From assembly GCF_902167145.1 (NCBI RefSeq), contig NC_050097.1, positions 113,059,982 to 113,123,981 of the forward strand: 64,000 nucleotides of DNA, in the 5' to 3' direction. The DNA comes from Zea mays. Its lineage: Eukaryota > Streptophyta > Magnoliopsida > Poales > Poaceae. The first letter of the stretch is position 1, and each line of letters starts with the position of its first letter. Below the pieces are notes generated by a model that was given only the letters and a program-made list of their open reading frames with translations, did no database searches and was not told the origin of the DNA. Made by a program: the position numbers and the translations under genes. This document shows, piece after piece, positions 31,943-42,628 of the stretch.

Positions 31943-33229
31943 TCGTCCATCTGAATATAGACATAAAACGACTACCACTCTTTAAATATGTCACTGTGGT
32001 TTCTTCTTGAATTATAGCTTCTCTAGCTGATATGCACAACCAAAAGAGTGGATAGAGATGCCACTTTGCTCCTCCGGCAATTTCAAATTCAGCTTCAGCA
32101 AGTCATTCAGGTTCAGCTTTTGCAAGTGGATTTGGCTCCTACTAGTGTGCCTGAGACATGGTACTAGTTGTTCAGGTTCAGCTTCAGCAAGTTGTTCAGG
32201 TTCATCTTCAGCATGTTGCTAGTGTGTCTGCGTGTGTTTTTTAAATCATGTATGTATCTGGCTCCTGCTGCAGTCTGCCTGAGACCTGGCACAGGTTACT
32301 TGTTTTTTTTAAACTTCCCAGTTTCAACTTTGGCTTAAATATTTACTTTCTTGCAGGCTACATCCTGCCTGATACAAGATGCTGAAAGAATGTTATGTGC
32401 CCTAGACATTCTGCTTTCCAGGCAGGAAGTTCTAGCTACCTGCCGTAACTCGTTAGCATATAGATGTCAAGGTCAAGGCAAGGCAAGTAAATTAGTTGAA
32501 CGGTGACAAGATGCTAATAAATTAGTTGCAACATGATCAGATGTTGTTGGATGTACATGCAATGGAAGGAAAGCGAGTAGTAATGCCGACGAGGAAAAAT
32601 GGTGACGATGCGAATGACGTTGTTTAGGTTTGCCGTGAAACACGTAGGCTGTTTCAAATTTTTGGGAATCGGATATCAGCATTCTAATGCGGGTTAAGAT
32701 TTTTTTGGACGAAATTATTCTAGCAACAACCCCAATAAGAGGTTTTTTGAAGAATATTTTAGTTTCATTTTAGAGTTGCGACGATTCTTTGAGCATCACA
32801 ACATCCAAATATCCGGTGTGACAAGGACTCAAATTTTTGCTTGTGGATCCAAACAGCCCATGAAAGTAACGGGGCATCACATGTGTCCAACGATGTCCCT
32901 GTCGGTTCCTGTGCGTAGGAGGAAAAGGGATCTCTCTATGTAAGGGAACCACTATGTTCTCCTTATTTTTAATTGCTCTGGTATTAATCACATTTAAGAT
33001 TCGCAACTTGATAAAAATATGTATTAAAATTTCAAAAATGATAAATACATGATAATTAGTAGAGTTATAGTTGTAGTGTATAGAGAGAATGATCGAAGAA
33101 AGACCGACTATATGGAGAGAATCTTTTAAAGAGTGATTGTCAAATATATTAGAAAGTACAAATAAGGAAAGATGCATCGTGTTTCGAGTGAGCATCGACA
33201 AGTAAAATTATGATGCACGTTTTAGGCCC
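31943..33229. other. Intergenic sequence upstream of the reductase gene
   Basis: No gene was recognised. Between 32100 and 32215 there are imperfect repeats of CAGGTTCAGCTTCAGCAAGT. The rest is AT-rich and unremarkable, with only short chance frames. Confidence 0.6.
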
Positions 33230-34181
33230 AAATGGTGTGCGAGGTGGACACAAGAGTTATACTGGTCCAAACAGAATGTACCTACTCCAGTCTTTGGTGG
33301 CTTGTGCTACCGACACCAAATTTCTCATAGCAAGGGGTTACAAGCAGGCGAGAGATGGAAGAGTTCTCAAGTCTCTATTTGAGTACGTGAGTTGGTCATG
33401 GTTGTGTGTCCTTAGATGGAGTTTTATGAGATCATCTTCTCCCTCGTCTGTCGTCTTTCTCTCTGGCTGAAGCTGACCCTTCCTTTTAAAGTTTAAGAAA
33501 GGAGCCTCTTACAAGGGTCTCCCCCGCGAGCGAGTACATAAGAAGGTAAAAAAGAGGTCTGTTATCGGTAAAAATGTGTTGCGCTCTAGTACTCCGTCTC
33601 GTACTTGCTGACTTACTTCAGGCTGAGGCACCACCCCTTTGCTTACATGAGTATAATATTTTGTACCCTAAAAGTACCCGCTCTTGACTAGGGTGTACCT
33701 CGTAGTGGTGGCATAGCACCGCTTGTAACGACGACGTAAGCCACTAGGATGGGTTGACTTTAGGGTGGTTTTATTCGTACCCTCAGCTTTTGTTGACCGT
33801 CATACATCCTAGTCTGCCTAGCAGGTTTTCCTCCTCTCTCCATGCAAGAGTCGTAAGCTCTATAGTGGACCTAGATTCAAAGGAGCATGGGGCCTGGCTG
33901 GAGGAAGGATGGCACCCATCCTTGCGATATCGTGTGGGATGGGGCAACCGTGGAATAGATACGGGGCGATAGTATGATCAATTGACTCGACTTTGTGGGT
34001 CCTTGTCTATCTCGACTGACTCCATCTGTTTGTATCCATATCACCCAACACTGGGGGTCGTCCCGAGGTTCGCCCCTCTAGTGAGGTGGAGGTTGTTGGA
34101 TGGGCCAGCCATGGCTTGTCTAGATCGTTTCCACCCCTTCCGACTAGTGGGCACGAAAGCCTAGGGTTTTTTACCCTAATA
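33230..34181 (-). repeat. Probable eroded LTR of an old Gypsy element
   Basis: On the minus strand a purine-rich tract ending CAGGGGCTAC lies just right of 34181. It resembles the polypurine tract-LTR junction of the Tat element at 519. Inside, GGGGTTACAAGCAGGCGAGAG (plus strand, 33335) resembles the GGGGTTACAAGCGTTCGCGAG block of the Tat LTR at 20345. The far boundary is uncertain and no coding sequence remains. Confidence 0.4.
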
Positions 34182-34203
34182 GTAGCCCCTGATCCCCTAG
34201 GGA

Positions 34204-35134
34204 ATGTCCAAGGCTGGCCAAACTATTTATGTCCAGTTCATTATGACTTCCAAATTTGTGTATTTGGCTATGGCCCTGGACCTCTCTACTTGGGTGATCA
34301 AGGCAATTGACAGGTTATGGAGAGCTTTCCTTTGGAAAGGTGGGAAAGAAATCAAGGAGGGTACTGTTCTTTTGGCTTGGAGAAAAGTCACTCATCCTAA
34401 AGAATTGGATGGTCTTGGTCTTTTCGATTTAAAAATGTCTGGTTGGGCTCTTAGAGTCAGGTGGCTTTGGTTACAGAAACCAGATCCTAGGAGGTCGTGG
34501 GCTGTTTTCTGCTTCATTTCCCAAAGGAAGTGGTTTGCCTCTTTAGATCTATTGTGTATACTGAGATTGGAAATGGTTTTAAACACACTCTTTTGGACTG
34601 ATAGATGGTTGCATGAGCACTGCATCCAAGAGCTTGCCCTTGCAGTTTTTACCTCTATTCCTAGGAAGGTTACCAAAAGTAGATTGGTTAAAGATGCCTT
34701 GCCTAATTTGAGTTGGGTTCAAGATGTTCATGGAGCTATTTCCTATGCTTTTGGGTGCAGTTTTTGGATTTTGCTGAGATCCTGGAAGGTATTTTGTTGC
34801 AGCCTAATGTGAAAGATTGTCATGTTTGGAGGTTTTCTAGTTCAGTAACTATTCTTCAAAATCCTCTTACACTGCTATGTTTCATGGCTCGATGTTTTTC
34901 AAGCAGGTTGGTCGAATTTGGAAGACATGGGCCTCTAGGAAATGTCGACTTTTTCTATGGCTTGTGGCTCACAACAAATGTTGGACATCAGATAGATTAG
35001 CTAAAAGAGGATTGACTCAATCGCTTCTTTGCCCGCTCTGTGATCAACATGATGAGACTATCAATCATCTGCTGGTGGGTTTCTCCTTTGCGCGTCATTT
35101 CTGGTTTGGGTTGCTCAGACCATTTGGTTTATAG
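34204..35134 (+). pseudogene. LINE ORF2 C-terminal remnant with zf-RVT domain
   Basis: Two open stretches (34204-34812 and 34877-35134) encode the end of an L1-type ORF2 protein. In the zinc-binding region the CxxC pair and the His are present, but the later position usually filled by Cys reads VGFSF, with Phe. The endonuclease and most of the RT are absent because of 5' truncation. Confidence 0.82.
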
Positions 35135-35498
35135 CACTTCCTTCCAGGACAGGATATAGATGATTTTGATCACTAGTCGTGTTTCAATAGTGCTGGGCTA
35201 GGTGGGCTGAGTAAGAAGGCTTTGCCTCCTTGTCGCTTTGGGTGCTTGGATGTTGTGGAAACATAGAAATGGTGTTGTTTCATTGGTTCTCCCCAAACTT
35301 GGTGGTGACCGTTGGGCTGGCTAGGGAGGAAGCTTTGTTTTGCTCTTTGGCTGGGGCTAAGGGTATTTCTTACCTCCAAGCTCAAAGTCGTGTGATTTAC
35401 ATTTTTGTTTTAGTGTTGGGGTGTCTGCCAACTAACAGACGCTCTGTCCCTGCCCCTGCTCCAGATGTGGATCTTGCTAGGTGGGGTTCTCTTTGGGT

Positions 35499-35515
35499 GT
35501 GTGTGTGTGTGTGTG
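35499..35515. repeat. (GT)n microsatellite
   Basis: An uninterrupted run of GT dinucleotides lies inside the LINE 3' region. Confidence 0.85.
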
Positions 35516-35620
35516 AAGCTGTTTTGTTCTTTGTAATGTCTGTTCGGGGTCTTTTCCCCTTTTCTTCATAATACAATGATTCACAGCTCTCCTGCATGTT
35601 CGCAAAAAAATATCCCCTAG

Positions 35621-35934
35621 AGGCTTTTCCCGAGCTAGGTCGGCGAGGCGTATGCCCTTCTCTCTTTCGGGTGGCTTTTGTTTTCCCAAGGGAGCGCACC
35701 CATCGGGTGTAGCCCCTGAGCCTCTCATGGAAATAGGGTGTTCCATCAGTGACTTTTTCTGTTCGCGCCGAGTTGGTGGTAGGGGAGAATGAACTCCGAG
35801 CCCGTGGGGTCAGAACAAACTTGTGTTTGACCCATCATGGGTCGTTTTCAGGTTTGTTGGGCCTCAGCGATCTGTAGTGTAGGTGGCGAGCTTGGAAGGA
35901 CGACTGTTATCATGGGGAACCTCTTAAAGGCAGG
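35621..35934. other. Remnant of the old Gypsy element between the LINE and the Zeon-like element
   Basis: GCGCACCCATCGGGTGTAGC at 35694 resembles GCGCACCCGCCGGGTGTAGC at 634 in the Tat 3' region. This is probably internal 3' sequence of a related, older element. No gene was recognised. Confidence 0.4.
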
Positions 35935-36261
35935 TGTTGGGGGCCTTCGACTTCTAAAGGTCCTCAAAAACATGATTTAACAATGTTTCTGGAGTATAAT
36001 ACATGGGCAGGTACCTTCTGACTCGGATTAGAACCACGGTGTGAAGAAGCACAAGGAAAACGAAGGTTGGCGCAGAGCCGAAGCTATGTGCAGGAAAGCT
36101 TCTGCACGATGGCAGAAAATGAAACCGACTTAAAAAGGAAAAGGCTATTCAGACCTCGATGGGTTACTATAGAATCATTAGCAAATGTAAAGGGCATGAG
36201 TGTAATTTTACATGGGCTGCGTCCCGTGCCTATAAATAGATGAACAATGCTTCTGTACTGT
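35935..36261 (+). repeat. 5' LTR of the Zeon-like element, first part
   Basis: A U3 region of 327 bp with TATA motif TATAAATAG at 36231. It stops 30 bases after the TATA start, where the Tekay-like element inserted. The last five bases (ACTGT, 36257-36261) are the target duplication. Confidence 0.87.
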
Positions 36262-39218
36262 TGTAACGCCCTGAATTTGGGGGTAGAATTTTTTTCTTCT
36301 TTTCTCTCACCAAATTCGGGCGTTACTCTCTTTTCTCTTTCTTGTTTCGCTTCTTTTTCCCAATTTCAAACCAGTATAGAGGCAGGTGTCCGTGTCATGT
36401 ATAAACCAAAACCTAAGTGTCATGGGTGTTGCATCATGCCGAAGCACATTTCTTTGTCTGATGTTGAGTGTTCGTCTCGTTCCGTTCCGGATTTCGATTC
36501 GCGATTTAATTCCGTTTAGTGGTCCGCGCTCGTCGTGGGTTTTCGATCCGCGAAGTGGCCCGGCCCAGCCTAGACCAGCCCAGCCCAGCCCTGCCCGGCC
36601 CTGCGCGCCCCTGGCGCCCAAAACCCCCCCATGCGCCCCCTTCTCTCTCTCTCTCATTTGGATCTCCCGCGCAACAACCTCTCCTCTCCCTCTTCCACCT
36701 CTCTCTCCCCGTGGTGCCCTAGGATTTGGAGACGGTGATCACCGGATTTTGGACCCCGAGGTGAGCTCCCCTCCCCTCCCCTTCTCCTCTCTCTCTCCCT
36801 CTCCCTCCTCTTCTCTCCCCCGCGCGCGCCCTCTCTCTCCCCCTGCTCGCGCGCGGCCCCGCCCGCCCCCTGCTCGCGCGACGGCGCCCCCCGCCCTTCC
36901 CCAGCCCCGGCGCGGCGACGCCCCCGCCCGCCCCGGCCCCGCTCCCTGCTTCCCCGGCGCGGCGCGGCCCCCCGACCCGGCCCTGCGCGCGGCGGCGCGG
37001 CCCCGCCCGGCCTCCCCTCGCGGCGGCGCCCGCGGCCCCGCCCTGCTCCCCCCCGCGGCGCGCGACCCCGCCCCGGCCTCCCCGCGGCGGCGCTCGCCCC
37101 CGTCCCAGCCCCGTGCGCGGCGGCGCGGCCCCTGCTCGCCTGGTGCGGCCCCAGTGGCTCCCTGCTCGCCCGGCGCGGCCCCCGGAGCGACGGCGCGGCC
37201 CCTGGCCGGTTCAACCGCCCCCCGGTTCAACAGCCCCGGCCCGGTCGCCCCGCCCCCGTCCCGGCCTCGCCCGACCGTATCCTCGCTCGCCCGCGCTCGC
37301 GATGATTATTTGTTAGTCGATAGTTAAGGTCAAACTCCGTTAGTTAGCGTGCTGCGTCGCGCGCTTCGCCGCGCGACGGATTGTCTAAATTCAGATTCTA
37401 TCTATGTGCTGCGTCGTGCGCTTCGTCGCGCGACGATCCATTTTAATTTCAGGTTGTTTAAGGTGTAACGCCGCGTGTGTATTCACGCGACGTTCCACTT
37501 TGGACTCAGTTTAGTCGACGTATGCTGTCGCGCGTCTCGCCGCGCGACCATCCTCTTTATTTATCTCCACCTGCTTATAATGATTAGATATGAAACATGA
37601 CTTTACTTTACGCTAAACATAGTGTCTACATTAAATTTCCTTCCATTAAGCGAGTGGTTAATTTATAATCATGCAACGTGATCGTTTCTCGACTGTCTTT
37701 TCCTCTTTCTCTCTTAACCGTACTCGCGAACCCGCGTGGAACGTCTGTTTACTTATTGCATTCTATTGTATGGTGTACTGTTCTTTTGTATTAAATATGT
37801 GGATGTATGTATGTTTGCAATCGCATAGAGATCGATCCGGTCGAAGAGCCCGAGGAACCCGCAGGAGAAGCCCCTGAGCAGCAGTCGGTTGGTGGAGGCA
37901 AGTGTCCCTTGACCTATCTCTGTCCTATTCATTATTTAATTCACCTCCCGCTTTACACATTTATGCCTAAGGATTGACTAGCTTTTGTTATCCATGTCCT
38001 TGTTCACCTATTTGGGTTGGATTATTATTATTTAGCTTTATGCTATTGCTCAAACTCTAATCAATGAACATGATGAGATTATCTATGATACGCTGTTTTC
38101 CCCTCTCTTATTATGATGTTGTACTTGTGGTCTTCAAGGGGGCTCGAGCGGTTTCTCGAGTGCCTCTCCGTAAGGACCTGTTCTATGGATGACCGCCCGG
38201 GAAAACAGTGCAACCATGAGGGTGGAATGGGGTGCCCTTAGCTGAATAATTAGAGGATCCGGGGTGTAGTTCGCTTCGCCGTCGAGCCGTCAATGGGGCT
38301 CGGTGTATGCGGCTCGCTCTGCCAAGGTTGATTTGTCCCTTGGGGAGGAGTGCGGTACATTTAGGAAACCTAACGGGCGACTACAGCCCCGGGGAATCTT
38401 TGTAAAGGCTACGTAGTGAAACCCTGCCTATTCACCTTGGCAGTGTTTAAGGGTTTGATCGGCCCGAGGCAAGAGGGAATCACGGCTTATGGGTAAAGTG
38501 CACAACCTCTGCAGAGTGTTTGAAAACTGATATATCAGCCGTGCTCGCGGTTATGAGCGGCAAAGGGAGCTCCAGTGATTAGTGGTACTTGATCAGAGAT
38601 ACTTTGGTACATGTGGCTATGAGATCGACGGTTTTGGTTATGACTATGGTGCTGGTAAGTGGTATTCTTTCCGTTTGGAAAGGGTACATCGGGTTAAGAA
38701 CTTGGGTTAATGCTAAAACTTGGTTTTCTATTAGTAAATAATAATCTGACCAACTAAAAGCAGCTGCTTGACTTATCCCCACATAAAGCTAGTCCACTAC
38801 AGCCAAACAGGATACTTGCTGAGTATGTTGATGTGTACTCACCTTTGCTCTACACACCAAACCCCCCCATCCCCAGGTTGTCAGCATTGCAACCACTGCT
38901 CAGGCGAAGATGAAGCTGTGGAAGGAGACTTCCAGGAGTTCTAAGACTACGACGAGTTCTAGGCGTGGGTTAGCGGCAACCCCCAGTCGGCTGCCTGTGA
39001 AGGCCGCGGTTATCTACGTTTCTTTTCCGCACTTTGATTTATTGTAAGGACTATATGGACGTCTCAGACGTATGATGTAATCGACTATTTCCCTTCTTAA
39101 TACTATTTTGAGCACTGTGTGACGATGTCCATGTTATGTAACTGCTGTGTACGTGAATAACTGATCCTGGCACGTACATGGTTCGCATTCGGTTTGCCTT
39201 CTAAAACTGGGTGTGACA
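36262..39218 (+). repeat. 5' LTR of the Tekay-like element
   Basis: 2957 bp. A TATA motif TATAAA is at 36400. The stretch 36540-37300 is extremely GC-rich with CGGCG-type runs. A consensus-like splice donor GAG|GTGAGC is at 36760/36761. Compared with the 3' LTR it shows about 27 substitutions by hand count, plus indels in the GC-rich part. Confidence 0.92.
36400..36405 (+). promoter_or_regulatory. TATA motif in the Tekay 5' LTR
   Basis: TATAAA in the context CATGTATAAACC, with no competing match nearby. It is the likely start of element transcription, about 360 bp upstream of the candidate splice donor. Confidence 0.5.
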
Positions 39219-39222
39219 TAAG

Positions 39223-39235
39223 TGGTATCAAAGCC
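39223..39235 (+). other. Primer-binding site of the Tekay-like element
   Basis: TGGTATCAAAGCC lies four bases after the LTR end. It is complementary to initiator tRNA-Met except for one base (A where G is usual). Confidence 0.88.
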
Positions 39236-39478
39236 GTGCTGACTGTAGGACCGCTAACCTAGAATAGAATGGTCGTTCTAAGGACTATAGACCTCTGTCC
39301 CTGCCTTGACTTTGATATCCCTTCAAAAGTTGGTCATACCGACCAAACCTATGTTCTACTATATATTATACCTTGCTGAAAATCATGTTTTATTCTAATC
39401 CTTCATTTATTTATGGTTCATTACTTGCTGGTCATATTAATTCTGTTCTCACCCTTTTGCTTGCGATGTCTTTTGTAG

Positions 39479-40492
39479 ATGGCTCGACTTAGACACACTG
39501 CACGAAAGTCTGTCATCCCCTTCTTACCCTCCCGCCTTGCTGAGCGTCCGCTTCGCCGTCCCATGGCCGGACAGTCCAGCCACTTGGAGAGATTGCACCA
39601 CCGCCTGCATGAGGAGCAGGAACGTCGACGACAGGAGCAGCAAGGCTCTTCCTTCTCGGTCCAGCAGGAGATAGAGTCCGTGAGGAGCTGCTCCCCTGTG
39701 CTTCCTCTGGAGGTGCCCCCTGCACCATCACTGGGTGCCCCAGCTTCTGGAGTAGCTCCTGGAGGAGACCCAGACGACGGAGGTGGCGACGACAACTCGA
39801 GCCACGACATCGACTTCTCTGCTAACCAAGAGCCGGAAGGATGGGTTGCTCGACCCATCACTCGCGACGCTGCTCGCGGGTGTCACTTCCACGATGCGCT
39901 CGACACCCTGCTACGTCGGGCACTTAACCGGCATACTTGGTCCATCGAGTATCGTTGTGTGGTCTACCAGCACAGTCGCGGGGTCTACCCGGACCGCTGG
40001 GAGGCGACCTTCTTGGTGCGCCGCCCGGAGAACAGTCTCCAGGGTGCGGAGGCCTGCTCAGAGCACTATTCTATCTCTGAGCGGGACTCAGCTGAGGTAG
40101 CCATGCAAGATGCTGCACGGCGTGCGCTTTCGCACTACTGCTCGGTTTTCGGTGGGGTAGCTGACGGCCTTGACCTGAAGTATTACCCCCGCCGTCCATC
40201 TGGCAGCACAGGAGGCGTGATTGTCTCACCTGTCGGTGAGGGAAATCCTAGGTTGAGCAGCACAGTCAACCTAGCCGCCGTGCTAAACACGGAGCTGGAC
40301 CATGCATTAGACGAGCTGAGTAGGGCTCGTGCTGAGATCGCCCTGCTGTGGGCTGAGCGCGCGGAACGTCGTCACCTGGACGGTGGTTCCCCCGCTCCCG
40401 TCGGGACTCAGCACCCGTACTGCTCACCTCGGCGTGGACACCAGTCTTATGGCAACCCCGACTGCAAGACCAAGATAACTCTAGAACCATAG
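39479..40492 (+). CDS. Extra ORF upstream of gag in the Tekay-like element
   Basis: A continuous 337-codon frame between the PBS and gag, in sense orientation. Residues 1-60 are basic and contain a charged helix (HLERLHHRLHEEQERRRQEQ). Residues 78-112 are Pro/Gly/Asp-rich. Residues about 155-222 run WSIEYRCVVYQ, WEATFLVRRPE and ERDSAEVAMQDAARRAL, a strand-strand-strand-helix pattern resembling a double-stranded-RNA-binding domain. Residues 262-300 form a probable coiled coil. It shows no Gag, protease or RT motif. Its ATG directly follows CTTTTGTAG, a splice-acceptor-like sequence. Function is unknown; RNA binding is an inference from the pattern only. Confidence 0.75.
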   Translation: MARLRHTARKSVIPFLPSRLAERPLRRPMAGQSSHLERLHHRLHEEQERRRQEQQGSSFSVQQEIESVRSCSPVLPLEVPPAPSLGAPASGVAPGGDPDDGGGDDNSSHDIDFSANQEPEGWVARPITRDAARGCHFHDALDTLLRRALNRHTWSIEYRCVVYQHSRGVYPDRWEATFLVRRPENSLQGAEACSEHYSISERDSAEVAMQDAARRALSHYCSVFGGVADGLDLKYYPRRPSGSTGGVIVSPVGEGNPRLSSTVNLAAVLNTELDHALDELSRARAEIALLWAERAERRHLDGGSPAPVGTQHPYCSPRRGHQSYGNPDCKTKITLEP

Positions 40493-40897
40493 ATCGTTAG
40501 AGTTGGATCTTGTAATTAATACGAAATACATACGTAGAAGCTACAGTCTTAGCGTTAGTCTCGGTCTTAGTTAGTCTTAGTTAGACAGGGTAGTTTGCTA
40601 TATCCTGTGCATTTATGGTTGTCATGATGAACTATGTTTGGTTTGGATCTTTGTAATGACTGTCACCAGAGTGTGGGTATCCCCTGCATTTTGGTTTACC
40701 TGTTATATGTTAATGGAGTTAGTTATATAGTTGGGAAACCTTTTATTCCACTTTCCTCTTTATCTAAGAAGCTGTGTGGTCTGTGTTGGAGATCAGTGAA
40801 GATGTTCATCTGTTCAGTGCTGTTGAAGAATTCTATACTCTTTTCTTATGCTGCAAGATTTGCCAGATCAGTTCTGATGTGTGGTTGCATTCTGCAG

Positions 40898-42628
40898 ATG
40901 TCAGAGAACAGGCGCAGAGGAGGAAGGCGTGCTCAGCAGGAGCGAGCCGCTCAACAGGAGGAGGTGCCCCAGCAGCAGCACCTGCCGCCCCCGCCCCCGA
41001 TGTCCATCGAGCAGATGTTTCTGATGCAGACTCAGGCAGTTCAAGCCATCGGTCAGACTTTGGCCGCCATTCAGCAGCAGCAGCAGCAACAGCAGCAGGC
41101 CCCACCTCAGCCTCAGATGCCCAGAGACAAGCGTGCTGAATTCATGAGAGGTCATCCACCAACGTTTGCTCATTCTTCTGACCCCATGGATGCTGAAGAC
41201 TGGCTGCGCACTGTGGAGCGGGAGTTGCATACCGCTCAGTGCGATGACAGGGAGAAAGTCCTGTATGGTCCCCGTCAATTGAGAGGAGCAGCCCAATCAT
41301 GGTGGGAGTCTTACCTCGCCACCCATGCCCACCCTGACGCCATCACCTGGGAAGAGTTTAGAGGAAGCTTTCGTCAGTACCATGTTCCTGCAGGTCTGAT
41401 GACAGTGAAGAAGGAGGAGTTCCTGACCCTCAAGAAAGGGTCATCGTCTGTCAGTGAGTACCGAGACAGGTTTCTGCAATTGTCTCGCTATGCTCCTGAA
41501 GATGTCAACACCGACGCCAAGCGGCAGTACCGTTTCCTGAGAGGCTTGGTTGACCCTCTTCAGTACCAACTGATGAATCACACCTTCCCGACATTTCAGC
41601 ACCTGATTGACAGAGCAATCATGACAGAGAGGAAGCGTAAGGAGATGGAGGATCGTAAGCGCAAAATCAGTGGACCCCAGCCTGGAAGCAGCAGTCGTCC
41701 TCGTTTCTCAGGCAATCAACCTCAGCAGTTCAGGCAGAACCAGCGTCCACCTCAGCAGCATCAGTAGTTCCAAAGGCAGTATCCTCAGCACCAGTACCAG
41801 AACCGTCAGAGCAATCAGTCAGGAGGTCAGTTTCAGAGGCAGAATCAGCAGGCACCTCATCTTCCTGCCCCAGCAAGCCAGCAGAACAATCAGGCAGCAC
41901 CAGCTCAGGTTGGAAACAGGGCATGTTTCCACTGTGGAGAGCAAGGCCACTGGGTGATGCAATGTCCGAAGAAGGCAGCCCAGCAGCAGTCAGGCCCCAA
42001 CGCCCCAGCAAAGCAGAATGTGCCTCAATCTGGAGCAGGCAATCGCTCTCAGCCGCGCTATAATCATGGAAGGCTGAACCACTTGGAGGCTGAAGCAGTT
42101 CAAGAGACCCCCGGCATGATAGTAGGTATGTTCCCAGTCGACTCCCATACTGCAGAAGTGTTATTTGATACTGGAGCAACGCATTCTTTCATTACTGCAT
42201 CATGGGTAGAAGCACATAATCTTCCAATTACTACCATGTCAACCCCCATTCAAATTGACTCAGCCGGTGGTAGAATTCGAGCCGATAGCATTTGTTTGAA
42301 TATAAGTGTGGAAATAAGGGGGATAGTGTTTCCCGCCAACCTTATAGTAATGGGTACTCAGGGAATATATGTCATCCTAGGGATGAATTGGCTAGATAAG
42401 TACCAGGCAGTTATCAGTTGTGATAAAAGGACAATCAAGTTGGTGTCCCCACTAGGAGAGGAAGTGGTGACCGAGTTAGTCCCGCCTGAGCCAAAGAAAG
42501 GAAGTTGTTATCAGATAGCTATTGATAGCAGTGAAGCAGACCCAATTGAGAGTATCAGGGTTGTGTCCGAGTTCCCAGATGTGTTTCCAAAGGACTTACC
42601 GGGTATGCCACCAGAGCGGAAAAGTTGA
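40898..42628 (+). pseudogene. Gag and protease of the Tekay-like element (one amber codon)
   Basis: The start MSENRRRGGRRAQQE at 40898 directly follows CATTCTGCAG, an acceptor-like sequence. The N-terminus is Gln/Pro-rich with a CAG-repeat polyQ run. The capsid core has DAEDWLRTVERELH, LRGAAQSWWES and TWEEFRGSFRQYHVP. Next are the zinc knuckle CFHCGEQGHWVMQC near 41930 and the protease box VLFDTGATHSFI near 42165 with VILGMNWLDKY. A TAG at 41765-41767 splits an otherwise single frame in the Gln-rich linker before the zinc knuckle. The frame is then lost near 42620, where an extra base lies in an A-run. Confidence 0.9.

Larger units (their letters stand above)
34201..35611 (+). mobile_element. 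5'-truncated LINE (L1-type non-LTR retrotransposon)
   Basis: Flanked by exact 9-bp copies of ATCCCCTAG (34192-34200 and 35612-35620). It ends in a 7-A tail after the typical plant LINE tail ATAATACAATGATTCACAGC. The coding remnant is the C-terminal part of the LINE reverse transcriptase protein. LWRAFLWKGGKE is near 34320 and GLGLFDLKMSGWALRVRWLW near 34420. A zinc-binding RT-associated domain has CPLCDQHDETINHLL near 35040. Frames change near 34760-34870, so no protein could be made. It inserted into the old LTR element. Confidence 0.88.

Noticed and set aside
33210..33470. An 86-codon frame near the eroded LTR
   Set aside because: There is no motif, and the region resembles LTR sequence rather than a gene.
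36386..37327. A 313-codon Pro/Ala/Arg-rich open frame, repeated as 321 codons at 45612
   Set aside because: It lies in the GC-rich part of the Tekay LTR, where stop codons are rare by composition. The two copies diverge by frame-changing indels. No protein motif is present.
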